Assembly: GCF_001591645.1 (NCBI RefSeq)
Contig: NZ_BCVH01000008.1
Coordinates: 124,001 to 188,000 of the forward strand
DNA from: Robertmurraya korlensis NBRC 107688
GTDB taxonomy: Bacteria > Bacillota > Bacilli > Bacillales > Cytobacillaceae
Direction: 5' to 3'
Length of the DNA stretch: 64,000 bases
The position numbers and the translations under genes were made by a program. Under the pieces are notes generated by a model, which searched no databases, had not been told where the DNA came from, and worked only from the letters and a program-made list of their open reading frames with translations. This document shows, piece by piece, positions 45,393-53,863 of this stretch. Numbering within the stretch: the first letter of the stretch is position 1; every line of letters starts with the position of its first letter.

Positions 45393-46193
45393 ATGGAAAA
45401 CGAATTTGACGAAGTGACCACCTCAAGGAGTATCATGAGATTTGATGGACAGGATTATTTTGAGGAAGAAGATGATATTGCTGTTGAATTCCCTCTAACG
45501 GTAATGTTAGATGGTCAGGAATTTGCCACCATGGTCTGTACCCCTGCTGATATGGAAGAACTTGTTGTTGGTTTTTTAGCTTCAGAAGGTGTGATTCGAA
45601 GGTATGATGAAATAAAATCATTAACAATTGATGACTCTAAAGGGTTTGCATATGTGGAGCTAGTTACCAAGAAGGTAATGCAAAACTACCATCACTCCAA
45701 ACGTTTTATTGGTTCATGCTGTGGGAAAGGACGTCAGTTTTACTTTTACAATGATATGAAAACAGCAAAAACGGTGCTGAGTAAGACCACCATTACAGGC
45801 CAAGACTGTCAAAAGCTGATGAAGCTTATGCAAGAAAGTTCATCACACTTTCAGCAAACGGGCGGTGTTCACAATTCGGCTTTGTGTACAAAGGATGGGA
45901 TCGTAGTTGCACGGGCGGATATTGGCCGCCACAATGCTTTAGACAAAATCTTTGGTTATTGCTTAATGAATCGGATTTCGTTGAAGGATAAAATTATTGT
46001 ATTTAGTGGGCGGATTTCTTCAGAAATATTGTTAAAGGCAGCAAAAATTGGAGTAGGAATTGTACTATCTAAATCAGCTCCTACTAATCTAGCGCTTGAT
46101 TTGGCTGAAGAACTAGGTATTACAGCTGTTGGATTTATTCGTGGTCATGGATTTAATGTATACACACATCAAGAACGTATTATTGGTGCATAA
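45393..46193 (+). CDS. fdhD: formate dehydrogenase accessory sulfurtransferase FdhD
   Basis: FdhD carries sulfur from IscS-type desulfurases to the molybdenum cofactor of formate dehydrogenase. The 266-residue protein has the FdhD features GSCCGKG, QTGGVHNSALC and DIGRHNALDKIFGY. The persulfide site normally has a CxxC; here two cysteines are adjacent (SCCGKG). AGGAGGG precedes the ATG, and the gene is co-transcribed with the molybdoenzyme gene. A moaA fragment follows. Confidence 0.92.
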   Translation: MENEFDEVTTSRSIMRFDGQDYFEEEDDIAVEFPLTVMLDGQEFATMVCTPADMEELVVGFLASEGVIRRYDEIKSLTIDDSKGFAYVELVTKKVMQNYHHSKRFIGSCCGKGRQFYFYNDMKTAKTVLSKTTITGQDCQKLMKLMQESSSHFQQTGGVHNSALCTKDGIVVARADIGRHNALDKIFGYCLMNRISLKDKIIVFSGRISSEILLKAAKIGVGIVLSKSAPTNLALDLAEELGITAVGFIRGHGFNVYTHQERIIGA

Positions 46194-46260
46194 TTTGTTT
46201 CCCAATTAAATTTATAAGTATAATGATTGTTAAAAACTTTGGAGATTGGAGGATTGAACA

Positions 46261-46392
46261 GTGACCAACACAAATGCACATGTTTCAGATCAACTCAGTC
46301 GTCCTCTCCATGATTTAAAGATATCAGTAAAAGATCGATGTAACTTTAGATGCCGTTACGGTATGCCTGCAGAAATCTTTGGTCCTAGATAA
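46261..46392 (+). pseudogene. moaA: truncated moaA remnant (GTP 3',8-cyclase N-terminus)
   Basis: A 43-codon frame starting with GTG after TTGGAGGA reads as the N-terminus of Moa[21 protein letters not shown], then [10 protein letters not shown] and stop. In functional MoaA the radical-SAM motif is CxxxCxYC; here the third cysteine codon is GGT (glycine). About 300 residues are missing, and a terminator begins two bases after the stop. It is therefore a deletion remnant. Its position after fdhD suggests that an intact moaA once ended this molybdoenzyme operon. Confidence 0.85.
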
Positions 46393-46393
46393 G

Positions 46394-46429
46394 ACGCACG
46401 AAAAGCTTAGCTTACCGTGCGTTTTTTTT
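46394..46429 (+). terminator. terminator after the moaA remnant
   Basis: ACGCACG (46394-46400) pairs with CGTGCGT (46416-46422), with an inner AAGC/GCTT hairpin, followed by eight T residues. Confidence 0.92.
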
Positions 46430-47004
46430 GTGGAGTATAGTTGGAGAAAGAATCAAAGTATTTCCTGTTAACTATTTTCTAAAAAAAGAATAAAAGGAAC
46501 TTCACAGGGATGCTCCGTATATTTTTCCTTATAGTATTTTATTGTTCAATTAGACTGGATACAGAAACCGTTTGCTTATTATTAGGTTCGTCAAGGGGAT
46601 GAATAGTGGCCATTTCTATATTATGGTAAAGGTTGGATTACCGATGGAAATTTAATATGAAAAAGCTTGTCTTAAGAATAAAAGCAAAACATTCCCTAAT
46701 TGTGGAAAGAAACTAAAAGTTTTCATGATATAGGTGGTTCCGAACAAAACGAGTTAAATGATTGCACGAGGCATATGGTGGCTATGAGGCTAAGAAGGCT
46801 CAGGTTACCTATGAGTTTTAAGCAAATGCTAATACCATGTTACAAATTTCTAAGAGAAAGGGTAATGAAATTTGAGACTGGAAAAAGGAAGTGAGAGGAG
46901 GAAGGGCTAACCTTCCACTACTTTCTTCTAAGAAGAGGTCGAGGTAGTAAGGTCTATGGTGAACACTAGGATTAAGTCATTTAGAAGGTGTTTCGTAGTG
47001 GAAG
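46430..47004. other. gene-poor decayed region
   Basis: About 575 bases carry no intact gene. Around 46650-46820 short stretches in different frames look protein-like: TFPNCGKKLKVFM, resembling half of a zinc ribbon, and later GGYEAKKAQVTYEF followed by a stop. Frame changes and stops between them suggest a frameshifted pseudogene. No repeats or mobile element ends were seen. Confidence 0.45.
46650..46822 (+). pseudogene. possible decayed zinc-ribbon protein gene
   Basis: One frame reads a degenerate Zn-ribbon-like segment with ACLKNKSKTFPNCGKKL, then stops at TAG after FMI. Another frame later reads AYGGYEAKKAQVTYEF and stops. No single frame joins them, so at least one frameshift is needed. 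The parent family is not identified. Confidence 0.3.
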
Positions 47005-47193
47005 TTAATAAATATGTCTGATGCCCGATAATTGAATAGTAAAGGGTTTGTGTGTCTCATCTTTAAGTAAAAGAGATTGTTTTAGTAGATCGAGTTTGTA
47101 GACACGCCCTTTAATTGTTTTCAAGGAACCGTTTGAATAATAATCAATTGAAATTAACTTATTAACTGATAGCTTTTTTAAAAACATATTCAA
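47005..47193 (-). CDS. small protein of unknown function, YolD-like
   Basis: This 62-residue, strand-rich protein has the pattern ISIDYYSNGSLKTIKGRVY and LSLLLKDE-type repeats (read LKQSLLLKDE) ending in SGIRHIY. The pattern resembles the small YolD-like fold, though I cannot confirm it. AAGGAGG seven bases before the ATG strongly supports translation. It stands alone on the minus strand next to the decayed region. Confidence 0.65.
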   Translation of the reverse strand: MNMFLKKLSVNKLISIDYYSNGSLKTIKGRVYKLDLLKQSLLLKDETHKPFTIQLSGIRHIY

Positions 47194-47327
47194 TCCTCCT
47201 TAAATATCTTTCAAGAGTCATTATATAAGATGCTGTTTAACACGAAGTTAATAACATATTAAGAATATATTAAATAAAAACCAATTATTAGGATGTATTT
47301 GTAATAATATACAGGGGGAAGGTAATC

Positions 47328-47879
47328 GTGATAATAAAACACCAAGAATACAATGTGAATGGACTAACATATACCATTAGGTCAGCGATTGAATCGGATG
47401 CCGAGACTTTGTCGGAATTAAGGCCACGGATAGATGGAGAAACTGAATATATGGATAGAGAAAGGGGAGAGGGTTTCATAAGTATCACTGGTTTTAAGCA
47501 ACTAATAAAAAGTGATTCAGAGAATAGCAGAAACATCTTTTTAGTAGCTTTGGTAGATGGTCGCATTGTCGGATATTCTAGATGCGAAGGTACTTATTTA
47601 AAGAGAGTAGCCCATAAAGTAGAGTTTGGTGTATGCGTGTTAAAGGATTTCTGGGGTTATGGGATCGGAAAAAATTTATTAAAGGAGTCTATCAGTTGGG
47701 CAGACAGAAGTGGAATTAAGAAAATAACTCTTCATGTGTTAGAAGCGAATTCTAAAGCTATTGATTTATATAAAAAGTTCGGATTTACAAGTGAGGGAGT
47801 TTTAAAGAATGACAAGCTACTCTCAGATGGGAAATATTATAACACCGTAGTAATGGGGAGATGGAATGGTACAAATTAA
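47328..47879 (+). CDS. GNAT family N-acetyltransferase (RimI/YhhY-like)
   Basis: The 183-residue protein has the GNAT acetyl-CoA-binding segment VLKDFWGYGIGKNLL and the later LHVLEANSKAIDLYKKFGF motif. An N-terminal portion follows the pattern YTIRSAIESDAETLSEL. AGGGGGAAGG lies before the GTG start. PhzF follows after 24 bases, so the two may be co-transcribed. The acetyl acceptor is unknown. Confidence 0.87.
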   Translation: MIIKHQEYNVNGLTYTIRSAIESDAETLSELRPRIDGETEYMDRERGEGFISITGFKQLIKSDSENSRNIFLVALVDGRIVGYSRCEGTYLKRVAHKVEFGVCVLKDFWGYGIGKNLLKESISWADRSGIKKITLHVLEANSKAIDLYKKFGFTSEGVLKNDKLLSDGKYYNTVVMGRWNGTN

Positions 47880-47903
47880 GTAGTAAAAGTTAGGAGGATA
47901 TAA

Positions 47904-48782
47904 TTGAAGAAGATAATAGCATTTCACTATGATGTTTTTAGTAAAGAAGTAAATAAGGGGAATCCAGCGGGGGTTGTTATGGAAACTGGCCTTTCTACCG
48001 AGGAGATGCAACAAATCGCCTTGGAAATTGGTTTTAATGAAACCTCTTTTCCAGTCCTTTCAGATAAAGCGGATCTCCAAATTCGATATTTCACTCCTGG
48101 TCATGAAATGAACTTATGTGGTCATGGAACAATGGCAACAATATACGCCTTGAAAACAAAGGGTCTATTAGGTGATAAAGAAGAATTAACAATTGAAACG
48201 AAGGCAGGCATTTTACCGATACGTATTCAATCTTCAACCAATGGAGACATCTCCATAACGATGAAACAGGCACCTCCACAGTTTTTGAAATTTACAGGTT
48301 CAAGGAAGGAGCTAGCTGCATCTATTGGATTGACTGAAGATGATATTGAGACTGAACTTCCGATTTTATATGGTAGTACCGGAACTTGGACTCTGTTAGT
48401 ACCTATAAAAAAATTAGCAGAATTTAAAAGAATGAAACCCAATAATCAGATGTTTCCTTCTGTTTTACAAGACCTACCTACATCATCCGTTCATCCTTTT
48501 TGCTTAGAAACCTATGATCAAAACGCACATATGCATGCTCGGCATTTTTCCTCCCCATTTTCAGGTACGATTGAGGACCCAGTAACGGGCACTGGATCAG
48601 GAGTAATGGGAGCTTATTATGCTAGATACATAAAGAATCGCCCGACACAGCCTCTAACACTAATAGTTGAACAGGGCCAAGAAATAGATAAAGATGGTCG
48701 GGTAGTAGTAACTGTTTCTAATAATGATATTGAAATCACAGGTCAAGCTGTATTCGTGAAAGAGTTAAAGGTAACTATTTAA
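47904..48782 (+). CDS. PhzF family isomerase-like protein
   Basis: The 292-residue protein has the two-lobed diaminopimelate-epimerase-like fold of PhzF. Landmarks are [16 protein letters not shown], the probable catalytic glutamate in [21 protein letters not shown] and DPVTGTGSG. Characterised members isomerise small metabolites in phenazine synthesis, but most Bacillus members have no known substrate. The TTG start follows AGGAGG. Confidence 0.9.
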   Translation: MKKIIAFHYDVFSKEVNKGNPAGVVMETGLSTEEMQQIALEIGFNETSFPVLSDKADLQIRYFTPGHEMNLCGHGTMATIYALKTKGLLGDKEELTIETKAGILPIRIQSSTNGDISITMKQAPPQFLKFTGSRKELAASIGLTEDDIETELPILYGSTGTWTLLVPIKKLAEFKRMKPNNQMFPSVLQDLPTSSVHPFCLETYDQNAHMHARHFSSPFSGTIEDPVTGTGSGVMGAYYARYIKNRPTQPLTLIVEQGQEIDKDGRVVVTVSNNDIEITGQAVFVKELKVTI

Positions 48783-48885
48783 AGCGAATAAGTTTTCATT
48801 TTTTTAATAATATCCTTTTTCTGAAACCTTAGGCCAAATTAATCGTATCAATAAATATAACCTGGCAAAAGAGAGGGGTTTTAGT

Positions 48886-49089
48886 ATGTCTGGACAGGGC
48901 TGTGTGAAATGTGGGAGCCGTGATGCGGCACAAAAGGAAGTTGCTATGACAGGAACAGGTTTATCGAAGATGTTTGATATTCAGCATAACCAGTTCATTG
49001 TCGTGTATTGTAAAAACTGTGGTTACTCAGAGTTTTATAATAAGCATTCTTCCTCAACATCGAATATATTAGATTTATTCTTTAGTTAA
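48886..49089 (+). CDS. zinc-ribbon protein of unknown function
   Basis: The 67-residue protein has two cysteine pairs, CVKCGS near the N-terminus and CKNCGY about 35 residues later, making a single Zn ribbon of the predicted nucleic-acid-binding type. GAGAGGGG lies before the ATG. The function is unknown. The same fold seems to occur, decayed, in the region near 46,700. Confidence 0.8.
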   Translation: MSGQGCVKCGSRDAAQKEVAMTGTGLSKMFDIQHNQFIVVYCKNCGYSEFYNKHSSSTSNILDLFFS

Positions 49090-49224
49090 TTTGGGAGGCA
49101 AACTCACTATTTTTGTGGGTTTGTTTTTTCTTTGTCTTTCCTGCGTTAGTACCTATCACCATTGATGAATAATTTGTTAGATTACATGGAAAATACCTAT
49201 GTTGGAATAAAAAGGAGGGTGTTC

Positions 49225-49587
49225 ATGGAACAAACACTTTATGAAAAAGTTGGTGGAGAAGAGGCTATTGCAAAGGTAGTAGATTATTTTTATTCTGAGT
49301 TGGTTCTAAAGGATGATTCAGTAAGTCATTTTTTTAAAGATATTGATATGGAAAAACAACGACGCCATCAAACCAAATTTATCAGCTTTGCCTTAGGGGG
49401 TCCAAATCAATATTCGGGGCAATCAATGGCAAAAGCCCACCAAGGAATGAATCTGCAACCAGCTCACTTTGATGCAATTGCAAAGCATCTCCACGATGCT
49501 CTTGCCCATTTTGGGGTAAGTGAAGAAGACATCGATACGGCTTTAACTAAAGTCGCGTCACTTAGAGATGATATTATATATAAATGA
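49225..49587 (+). CDS. group I truncated haemoglobin
   Basis: This 120-residue protein has the two-over-two globin features LYEKVGGEEAIAKVVDYFY, FISFALGGPNQYSG and the proximal histidine in AKAHQGMNL. Such globins bind oxygen and often detoxify nitric oxide. ATG 49225 is used because AAAGGAGGG lies just upstream; the frame back to 49162 has no ribosome site. Confidence 0.9.
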   Translation: MEQTLYEKVGGEEAIAKVVDYFYSELVLKDDSVSHFFKDIDMEKQRRHQTKFISFALGGPNQYSGQSMAKAHQGMNLQPAHFDAIAKHLHDALAHFGVSEEDIDTALTKVASLRDDIIYK

Positions 49588-49632
49588 TTAGCTGCCAAAT
49601 AGGTAGGTTTTTTTATGAAGAGAAGTGAAATA

Positions 49633-49655
49633 GCCCTTAAAGAAGGGCCTTTTTT
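49633..49655 (+). terminator. terminator after the truncated haemoglobin gene
   Basis: GCCCTT pairs with AAGGGC around an AAAG loop and is followed by CTTTTTT. Confidence 0.78.
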
Positions 49656-49706
49656 ATGCTTTAATGTTGATAATGAGATTTAGATTAGGCATAGGGAGTG
49701 AGAAAG

Positions 49707-50162
49707 ATGGATATTAGAATTGATGATTTAAGAGGTTCTGAGATTGCTGAATTAATAGGTGATCATCTTCATAGCATGACTTTACATTCCCCACCTGAAA
49801 GTATTCATGCGCTTGATTTAGAAAAACTGAGACAACCCGATATAACGTTTTGGAGTGCGTGGGAAGGGACAGAGTTACTTGGATGTGCCGCACTGAAAGA
49901 GCTTGATCCTCAACATGGGGAAGTGAAGTCAATGAAGACCTCTTCCAAACATTTGAGAAAAGGGGTAGCAAGACAGTTGCTTGAACACCTTATTGCAGAA
50001 GCAAAGAAGCGTGGCTATAAAAGACTAAGCTTAGAAACAGGTTCAATGGAGGCTTTTGAAGCAGCCAAAAGATTGTATGTTATGTTTGGGTTTACGTATT
50101 GTGATCCTTTTGCTGATTACAAAGAAGATCCAAATAGTGTATTTATGACAAAGGAATTATAA
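49707..50162 (+). CDS. GNAT family N-acetyltransferase (PaiA/YedL-like)
   Basis: The 151-residue acetyltransferase shows GEVKSMKTSSKHLRKGVARQ (coenzyme-A loop) and the ETGSMEAFEAAKRLY motif. ATG 49707 is chosen because GGGAG lies eight bases upstream; GTG 49698 overlaps that site. The acceptor substrate is unknown. Confidence 0.87.
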   Translation: MDIRIDDLRGSEIAELIGDHLHSMTLHSPPESIHALDLEKLRQPDITFWSAWEGTELLGCAALKELDPQHGEVKSMKTSSKHLRKGVARQLLEHLIAEAKKRGYKRLSLETGSMEAFEAAKRLYVMFGFTYCDPFADYKEDPNSVFMTKEL

Positions 50163-50186
50163 AGCTAAATACAAGGTTCACTGTCT

Positions 50187-50212
50187 AGAACCCCCTCCTA
50201 AGAGGGGGTTCT
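50187..50212. terminator. strong hairpin between converging genes
   Basis: AGAACCCCCTC pairs perfectly with GAGGGGGTTCT around a CTAA loop. Neither side has a clear T-tract, so termination is possible but not certain. It touches the stop codon of the leftward gene. Confidence 0.55.
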
Positions 50213-50814
50213 TATGATTTACTTTCGAGTTTTTTAAATCGTTTAATAATAACCCAACAAATGAGGCCTATTAACCAATAGATCGGAAATGAGTATATAT
50301 TTTCCCATTTTAATTCTTTATAAATACCTAACCACTCCATTATTGGTTCTGCAACAAAAGCAAGAAATGCAGATAGAAGTCCTGTTGCTATAAGGAACGA
50401 TTTAATGCTATTTCCCCACCGTTGATACACATACATAAATGGGACGATCACGACTCCTACATCATAAGGATAGTATTGAGGATATAGGTAAGGAGTAAGA
50501 CGGACTGGGTATACCCAAACAAGCATGCTGCTTCCAATAGAATCTAAGATAATAGCCGTAACACCGTAAAACAAACCAAAAGCAGTAATTTCGGTAATCC
50601 TTTTTGTATCAACGGTTTTCCACCAAACAATCGGCGATAAAATACTTAATAGGACGAGTAGCCACCAGTCAAAGGTTAAGTAGTTATGGTCCCGCCAATA
50701 TTCACGAAGAGTTTCAAAATATTTCTTCTCCACCTCTATAACTTCATCCAAAGAAACCGTATACAAAATGGGGAGATTTAGAAAATCAAAGATTAAAAAC
50801 AATGAGTTCACCAC
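50212..50814 (-). CDS. CBO0543 family membrane protein
   Basis: This 200-residue protein has about five membrane segments and the CBO0543 pattern of WRDHNYLTFDWWLLVLLSIL, WW-rich loops and a late VIKRFKKL tail. It has no known function; the family is common in spore-forming Firmicutes. The start is one of two consecutive GTG codons, with no strong ribosome site, so a few residues of uncertainty remain. Confidence 0.78.
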   Translation of the reverse strand: MVNSLFLIFDFLNLPILYTVSLDEVIEVEKKYFETLREYWRDHNYLTFDWWLLVLLSILSPIVWWKTVDTKRITEITAFGLFYGVTAIILDSIGSSMLVWVYPVRLTPYLYPQYYPYDVGVVIVPFMYVYQRWGNSIKSFLIATGLLSAFLAFVAEPIMEWLGIYKELKWENIYSFPIYWLIGLICWVIIKRFKKLESKS

Positions 50815-51002
50815 ACTTCATTCACTTTACCTATAGTTTACCCAAAAGTAGAGTTATCCATAAATCCCCTTTCTTAGCTAAGTATTATATTTTTGGTAAA
50901 TACTTCTGATCAAAATTTAAAAAATCTAATATTGAACCTACTAGAGAACTTCTATTAAGAGTATAATAAAAGGCAGGACTTTACGCCTAGAGGGGTGAAT
51001 AC

Positions 51003-53651
51003 ATGAAGGTAATACAACAGAAATCCATTGGCGTTTTTATTTTGAGTTACATACTTTTGTACTATATTCTTATCTTGTTCGGAGATCCCACTATTCGGTT
51101 GATAGTAGTTAGTAGAAATCTTATTTCCACGATTGGACCAATGATTGCTAGTATCTGGTTGTTTACTAGATTCTTAAGAAGTCAGGGGAAAAGGGATTAT
51201 TTCTGGCTCTTTCTTTGTTTGGGAACGTTTAATTATTTTCTAGCCGAAATACTGTGGATGTACTATGAGAGTTACTTGTTTGTTCATGTTCCTTATCCTG
51301 GATCTCCAGATATCTTTTATATGCTTCAAATTATTTTTTATTTAATTGCACTAGGCTATTACTTTTATAAAGTGAATACAATCCATCGGTTACTGCGGTG
51401 GGTGTTTGAAGTACTTATTCTCATGGTATCAGCCTCAACACTCAGCTATCATTTCATCATGAAAAGCTTGATTGTTGACCCAGAGGTAACAGGTTTCTAC
51501 CTTTTCGTTTCACTCGGGTATCCGATTGGAGATTTAATTTTATTATTTAGTGCACTGATACTATATTTTGATTCCACTAATTCTGGTAAGAGGAATGCTT
51601 TATTTTATATTCTGTTGGGTTTAGTGTTTCAAGTACTTGCTGATTCTGGTTACGTTTATTTGATGCTTCGAGAAAAATATGAGACGGGTACCTTACTTGA
51701 TCCATTATTTACGCTAGCTCTATTATTAGTTGGATTTTCAAGTTTTTATAAGAAGCCAGTTGAAAAGCGGCAATCAGATACAGAGAGCCCTTCAAAGGTT
51801 GGGTTATGGAGATTAATTATTCTCTATACTTCCTTATTGGCACTTCTCTTCCTGTTTTATAAAATAGAAGAAATTGAATTTACTCTTTTTACGTTAAGTA
51901 TGACTTTTATCGTTTTTTTAATCATTGTTCGACTTATTCTTATCCTTATAGAAAATAACCGATTACTTTTGAAATATGAACAAAACAATAAAAACTTGTC
52001 TATAAGTACAGAACGGTATATGTCTCTATTTAAATACCATCCAGATGCAGTGTTCTCGCTCCGCTTGAATGGGACCTTTCAAAGTGCCAATGCGTCATGC
52101 GCCCATATTGTTGGGATGGAAACGGTTCAGCTAGTTGGAAAGTCTTTTTATCAGTTTATCGATCCAAAAGACCTTAATCGAGTGGTAACTCATTTTTCAA
52201 AAATTAAAAATGAACCACAGGTATTCGACGTAACTTTAAACAGTGCAACCGGGAGTGTTTATTCTGTAGTTATCACTCTTGTGCCTATTGTCGTTAATAG
52301 TAAGATTGAAGGTATATATGGAATTGGTAAAGATATTACGGAAGTAAAGGAAAGTATAGATAGAATTAATTTTATGGCGTATCATGACCTCCTAACAGGG
52401 TTGCCTAACAGAGCTTTGTTCGAGAACGTTTTAGATTCGGAAATCAAAGACAATACTTATGAAAATAAGATGTTAGCGGTTATGTATATTGATTTAGACC
52501 GTTTTAAAAATATTAACGATACTTTAGGTCATGATGCAGGGGATGAGTTACTTGTAGATATGTCTAGGCGTCTTACGGATTGTGTCGGAGATCGAGCCAT
52601 TATCGCAAGGCAAGGTGGTGATGAATTCTCGATACTATTTAATAATATTGGTAATCGTGATGATATTGTTACCTTAGCTGAATCTGTTTGCAGTGTATTA
52701 GGTGAGCCTTACTTAATAAGAGATTATGAGTTTTTAGCCACACCGAGTATTGGGATATCGATCTTTGAGCCTGGGAGCACAGAAACGGCTATTTCTCTAA
52801 TGAAAAAGGCTGACTTAGCGATGTATCAAGCAAAAAACAATGGGAAAAATCAATTCAAAATTTTTGAGCCGAAAATGGAGTCCGATTCAAGAAATATGTT
52901 TTTATTAGGGAGTGAGCTTAGTAAAGCCATTCACAATAATGAATTGGTATTACACTACCAGCCACAGTTTCATACTTTAGAAAATCGAATGTATGGTGTG
53001 GAGGCATTAATTCGGTGGCAGCACCCTAAGTTAGGATTATTGTATCCCGGTGATTTTATTTCCATAGCGGAAGATACAGACCTTATCATCCCAATTGGAG
53101 AATGGGTGCTAAGAGAAACGTGTAAACAGGGAAAGCAGTGGGGGGAGCAACTAAGGGTTTCTGTTAATATTTCTCCGAAGCAGTTTCAATCAGCTGATCT
53201 TGTTGAAATGATTAAGCGTGTTTTAGATGAAACAAAACTTAAGCCAGACCTACTTAACATAGAGATCACTGAGGCAGTGGCAATGAGCAATATGAATGAA
53301 ACATTAACCAAACTAGAAGCCATCAGAAAGTTAGGTGTCAATCTATCGATTGATGATTTTGGTACAGGTTACTCCTCTCTTTCTTATCTACCGAAGTTGC
53401 CAATAACAGAATTGAAGATTCCAAGGGAGTTTTTAGTAGAAATGGAACATCATGCAGCATATAAGGCCATTCTACAAACCATTATCACCCTAGGAAAACG
53501 TTTAAAGGTAGAAGTAATTGCTGAAGGGGTAGAAACGGATAAACAAAAGGAAATATTAGAAAAGATGAAGTGTCATTTGATGCAAGGCTATCATTTTAGT
53601 AGACCTATTCCTGTGGCTGAGATTGAAAAAATTTTGTATACTGAAGAATAA
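51003..53651 (+). CDS. membrane-anchored PAS-GGDEF-EAL protein
   Basis: About ten membrane segments fill residues 1-320, a PAS domain follows (about 340-450), then a diguanylate cyclase domain with intact RQGGDEFSIL (about 455-615) and a C-terminal EAL phosphodiesterase domain (620-880). In the EAL domain the glutamate of VEALIRW, the asparagine of VNISP, the DDFGTGYS aspartates and the AEGVE glutamate are present. The conserved KID motif reads LKIPREF, replacing an acidic residue by proline, so phosphodiesterase activity may be weak or lost. GAGGGGTG precedes the ATG. Confidence 0.92.
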   Translation: MKVIQQKSIGVFILSYILLYYILILFGDPTIRLIVVSRNLISTIGPMIASIWLFTRFLRSQGKRDYFWLFLCLGTFNYFLAEILWMYYESYLFVHVPYPGSPDIFYMLQIIFYLIALGYYFYKVNTIHRLLRWVFEVLILMVSASTLSYHFIMKSLIVDPEVTGFYLFVSLGYPIGDLILLFSALILYFDSTNSGKRNALFYILLGLVFQVLADSGYVYLMLREKYETGTLLDPLFTLALLLVGFSSFYKKPVEKRQSDTESPSKVGLWRLIILYTSLLALLFLFYKIEEIEFTLFTLSMTFIVFLIIVRLILILIENNRLLLKYEQNNKNLSISTERYMSLFKYHPDAVFSLRLNGTFQSANASCAHIVGMETVQLVGKSFYQFIDPKDLNRVVTHFSKIKNEPQVFDVTLNSATGSVYSVVITLVPIVVNSKIEGIYGIGKDITEVKESIDRINFMAYHDLLTGLPNRALFENVLDSEIKDNTYENKMLAVMYIDLDRFKNINDTLGHDAGDELLVDMSRRLTDCVGDRAIIARQGGDEFSILFNNIGNRDDIVTLAESVCSVLGEPYLIRDYEFLATPSIGISIFEPGSTETAISLMKKADLAMYQAKNNGKNQFKIFEPKMESDSRNMFLLGSELSKAIHNNELVLHYQPQFHTLENRMYGVEALIRWQHPKLGLLYPGDFISIAEDTDLIIPIGEWVLRETCKQGKQWGEQLRVSVNISPKQFQSADLVEMIKRVLDETKLKPDLLNIEITEAVAMSNMNETLTKLEAIRKLGVNLSIDDFGTGYSSLSYLPKLPITELKIPREFLVEMEHHAAYKAILQTIITLGKRLKVEVIAEGVETDKQKEILEKMKCHLMQGYHFSRPIPVAEIEKILYTEE

Positions 53652-53661
53652 GTAATTGAAG

Positions 53662-53698
53662 AACACCTTTATGGGTAAGACCAAATAAGGTGTTTTTT
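53662..53698 (+). terminator. terminator after the GGDEF-EAL gene
   Basis: AACACCTT (53662-53669) pairs with AAGGTGTT (53687-53694), followed by T residues. Confidence 0.82.
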
Positions 53699-53739
53699 AA
53701 TTGTTAAAAATTGTCTGAAAATTAAATATTTGGATAAAA

Positions 53740-53777
53740 CACGAACGATTATATAAAATTATATAAAAACGTTCGAT
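53740..53777. promoter_or_regulatory. PurR-like inverted repeat
   Basis: ACGAACG (53741-53747) and CGTTCG (53770-53775) form an inverted pair across an A/T-only spacer. The gap from CGAAC to GTTCG is 24 bases, close to that of paired B. subtilis PurBoxes (AWWWCCGAACWWT), though one C of the core is A here. It lies just upstream of the nucleoside importer promoter, which suits a purine regulator. Confidence 0.55.
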
Positions 53778-53783
53778 TTTTTG

Positions 53784-53812
53784 TTGTTATTTTGGTTGTA
53801 ATTTGGTAGATT
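53784..53812 (+). promoter_or_regulatory. sigma-A promoter of the nucleoside importer operon
   Basis: TTGTTA (53784-53789), a 17-base spacer, and TAGATT (53807-53812) precede the lipoprotein gene by about 50 bases. Confidence 0.55.
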
Positions 53813-53863
53813 ATTAATCAGGTATTAAATATGCATATGATGAAAACAAACAGGGGGAACGTC

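Noticed and set aside
46700-46894. 64-codon plus-strand frame in the decayed region
   Set aside because: There is no ribosome site, the composition is odd, and neighbouring frames look more protein-like, so it is read as part of a pseudogene.
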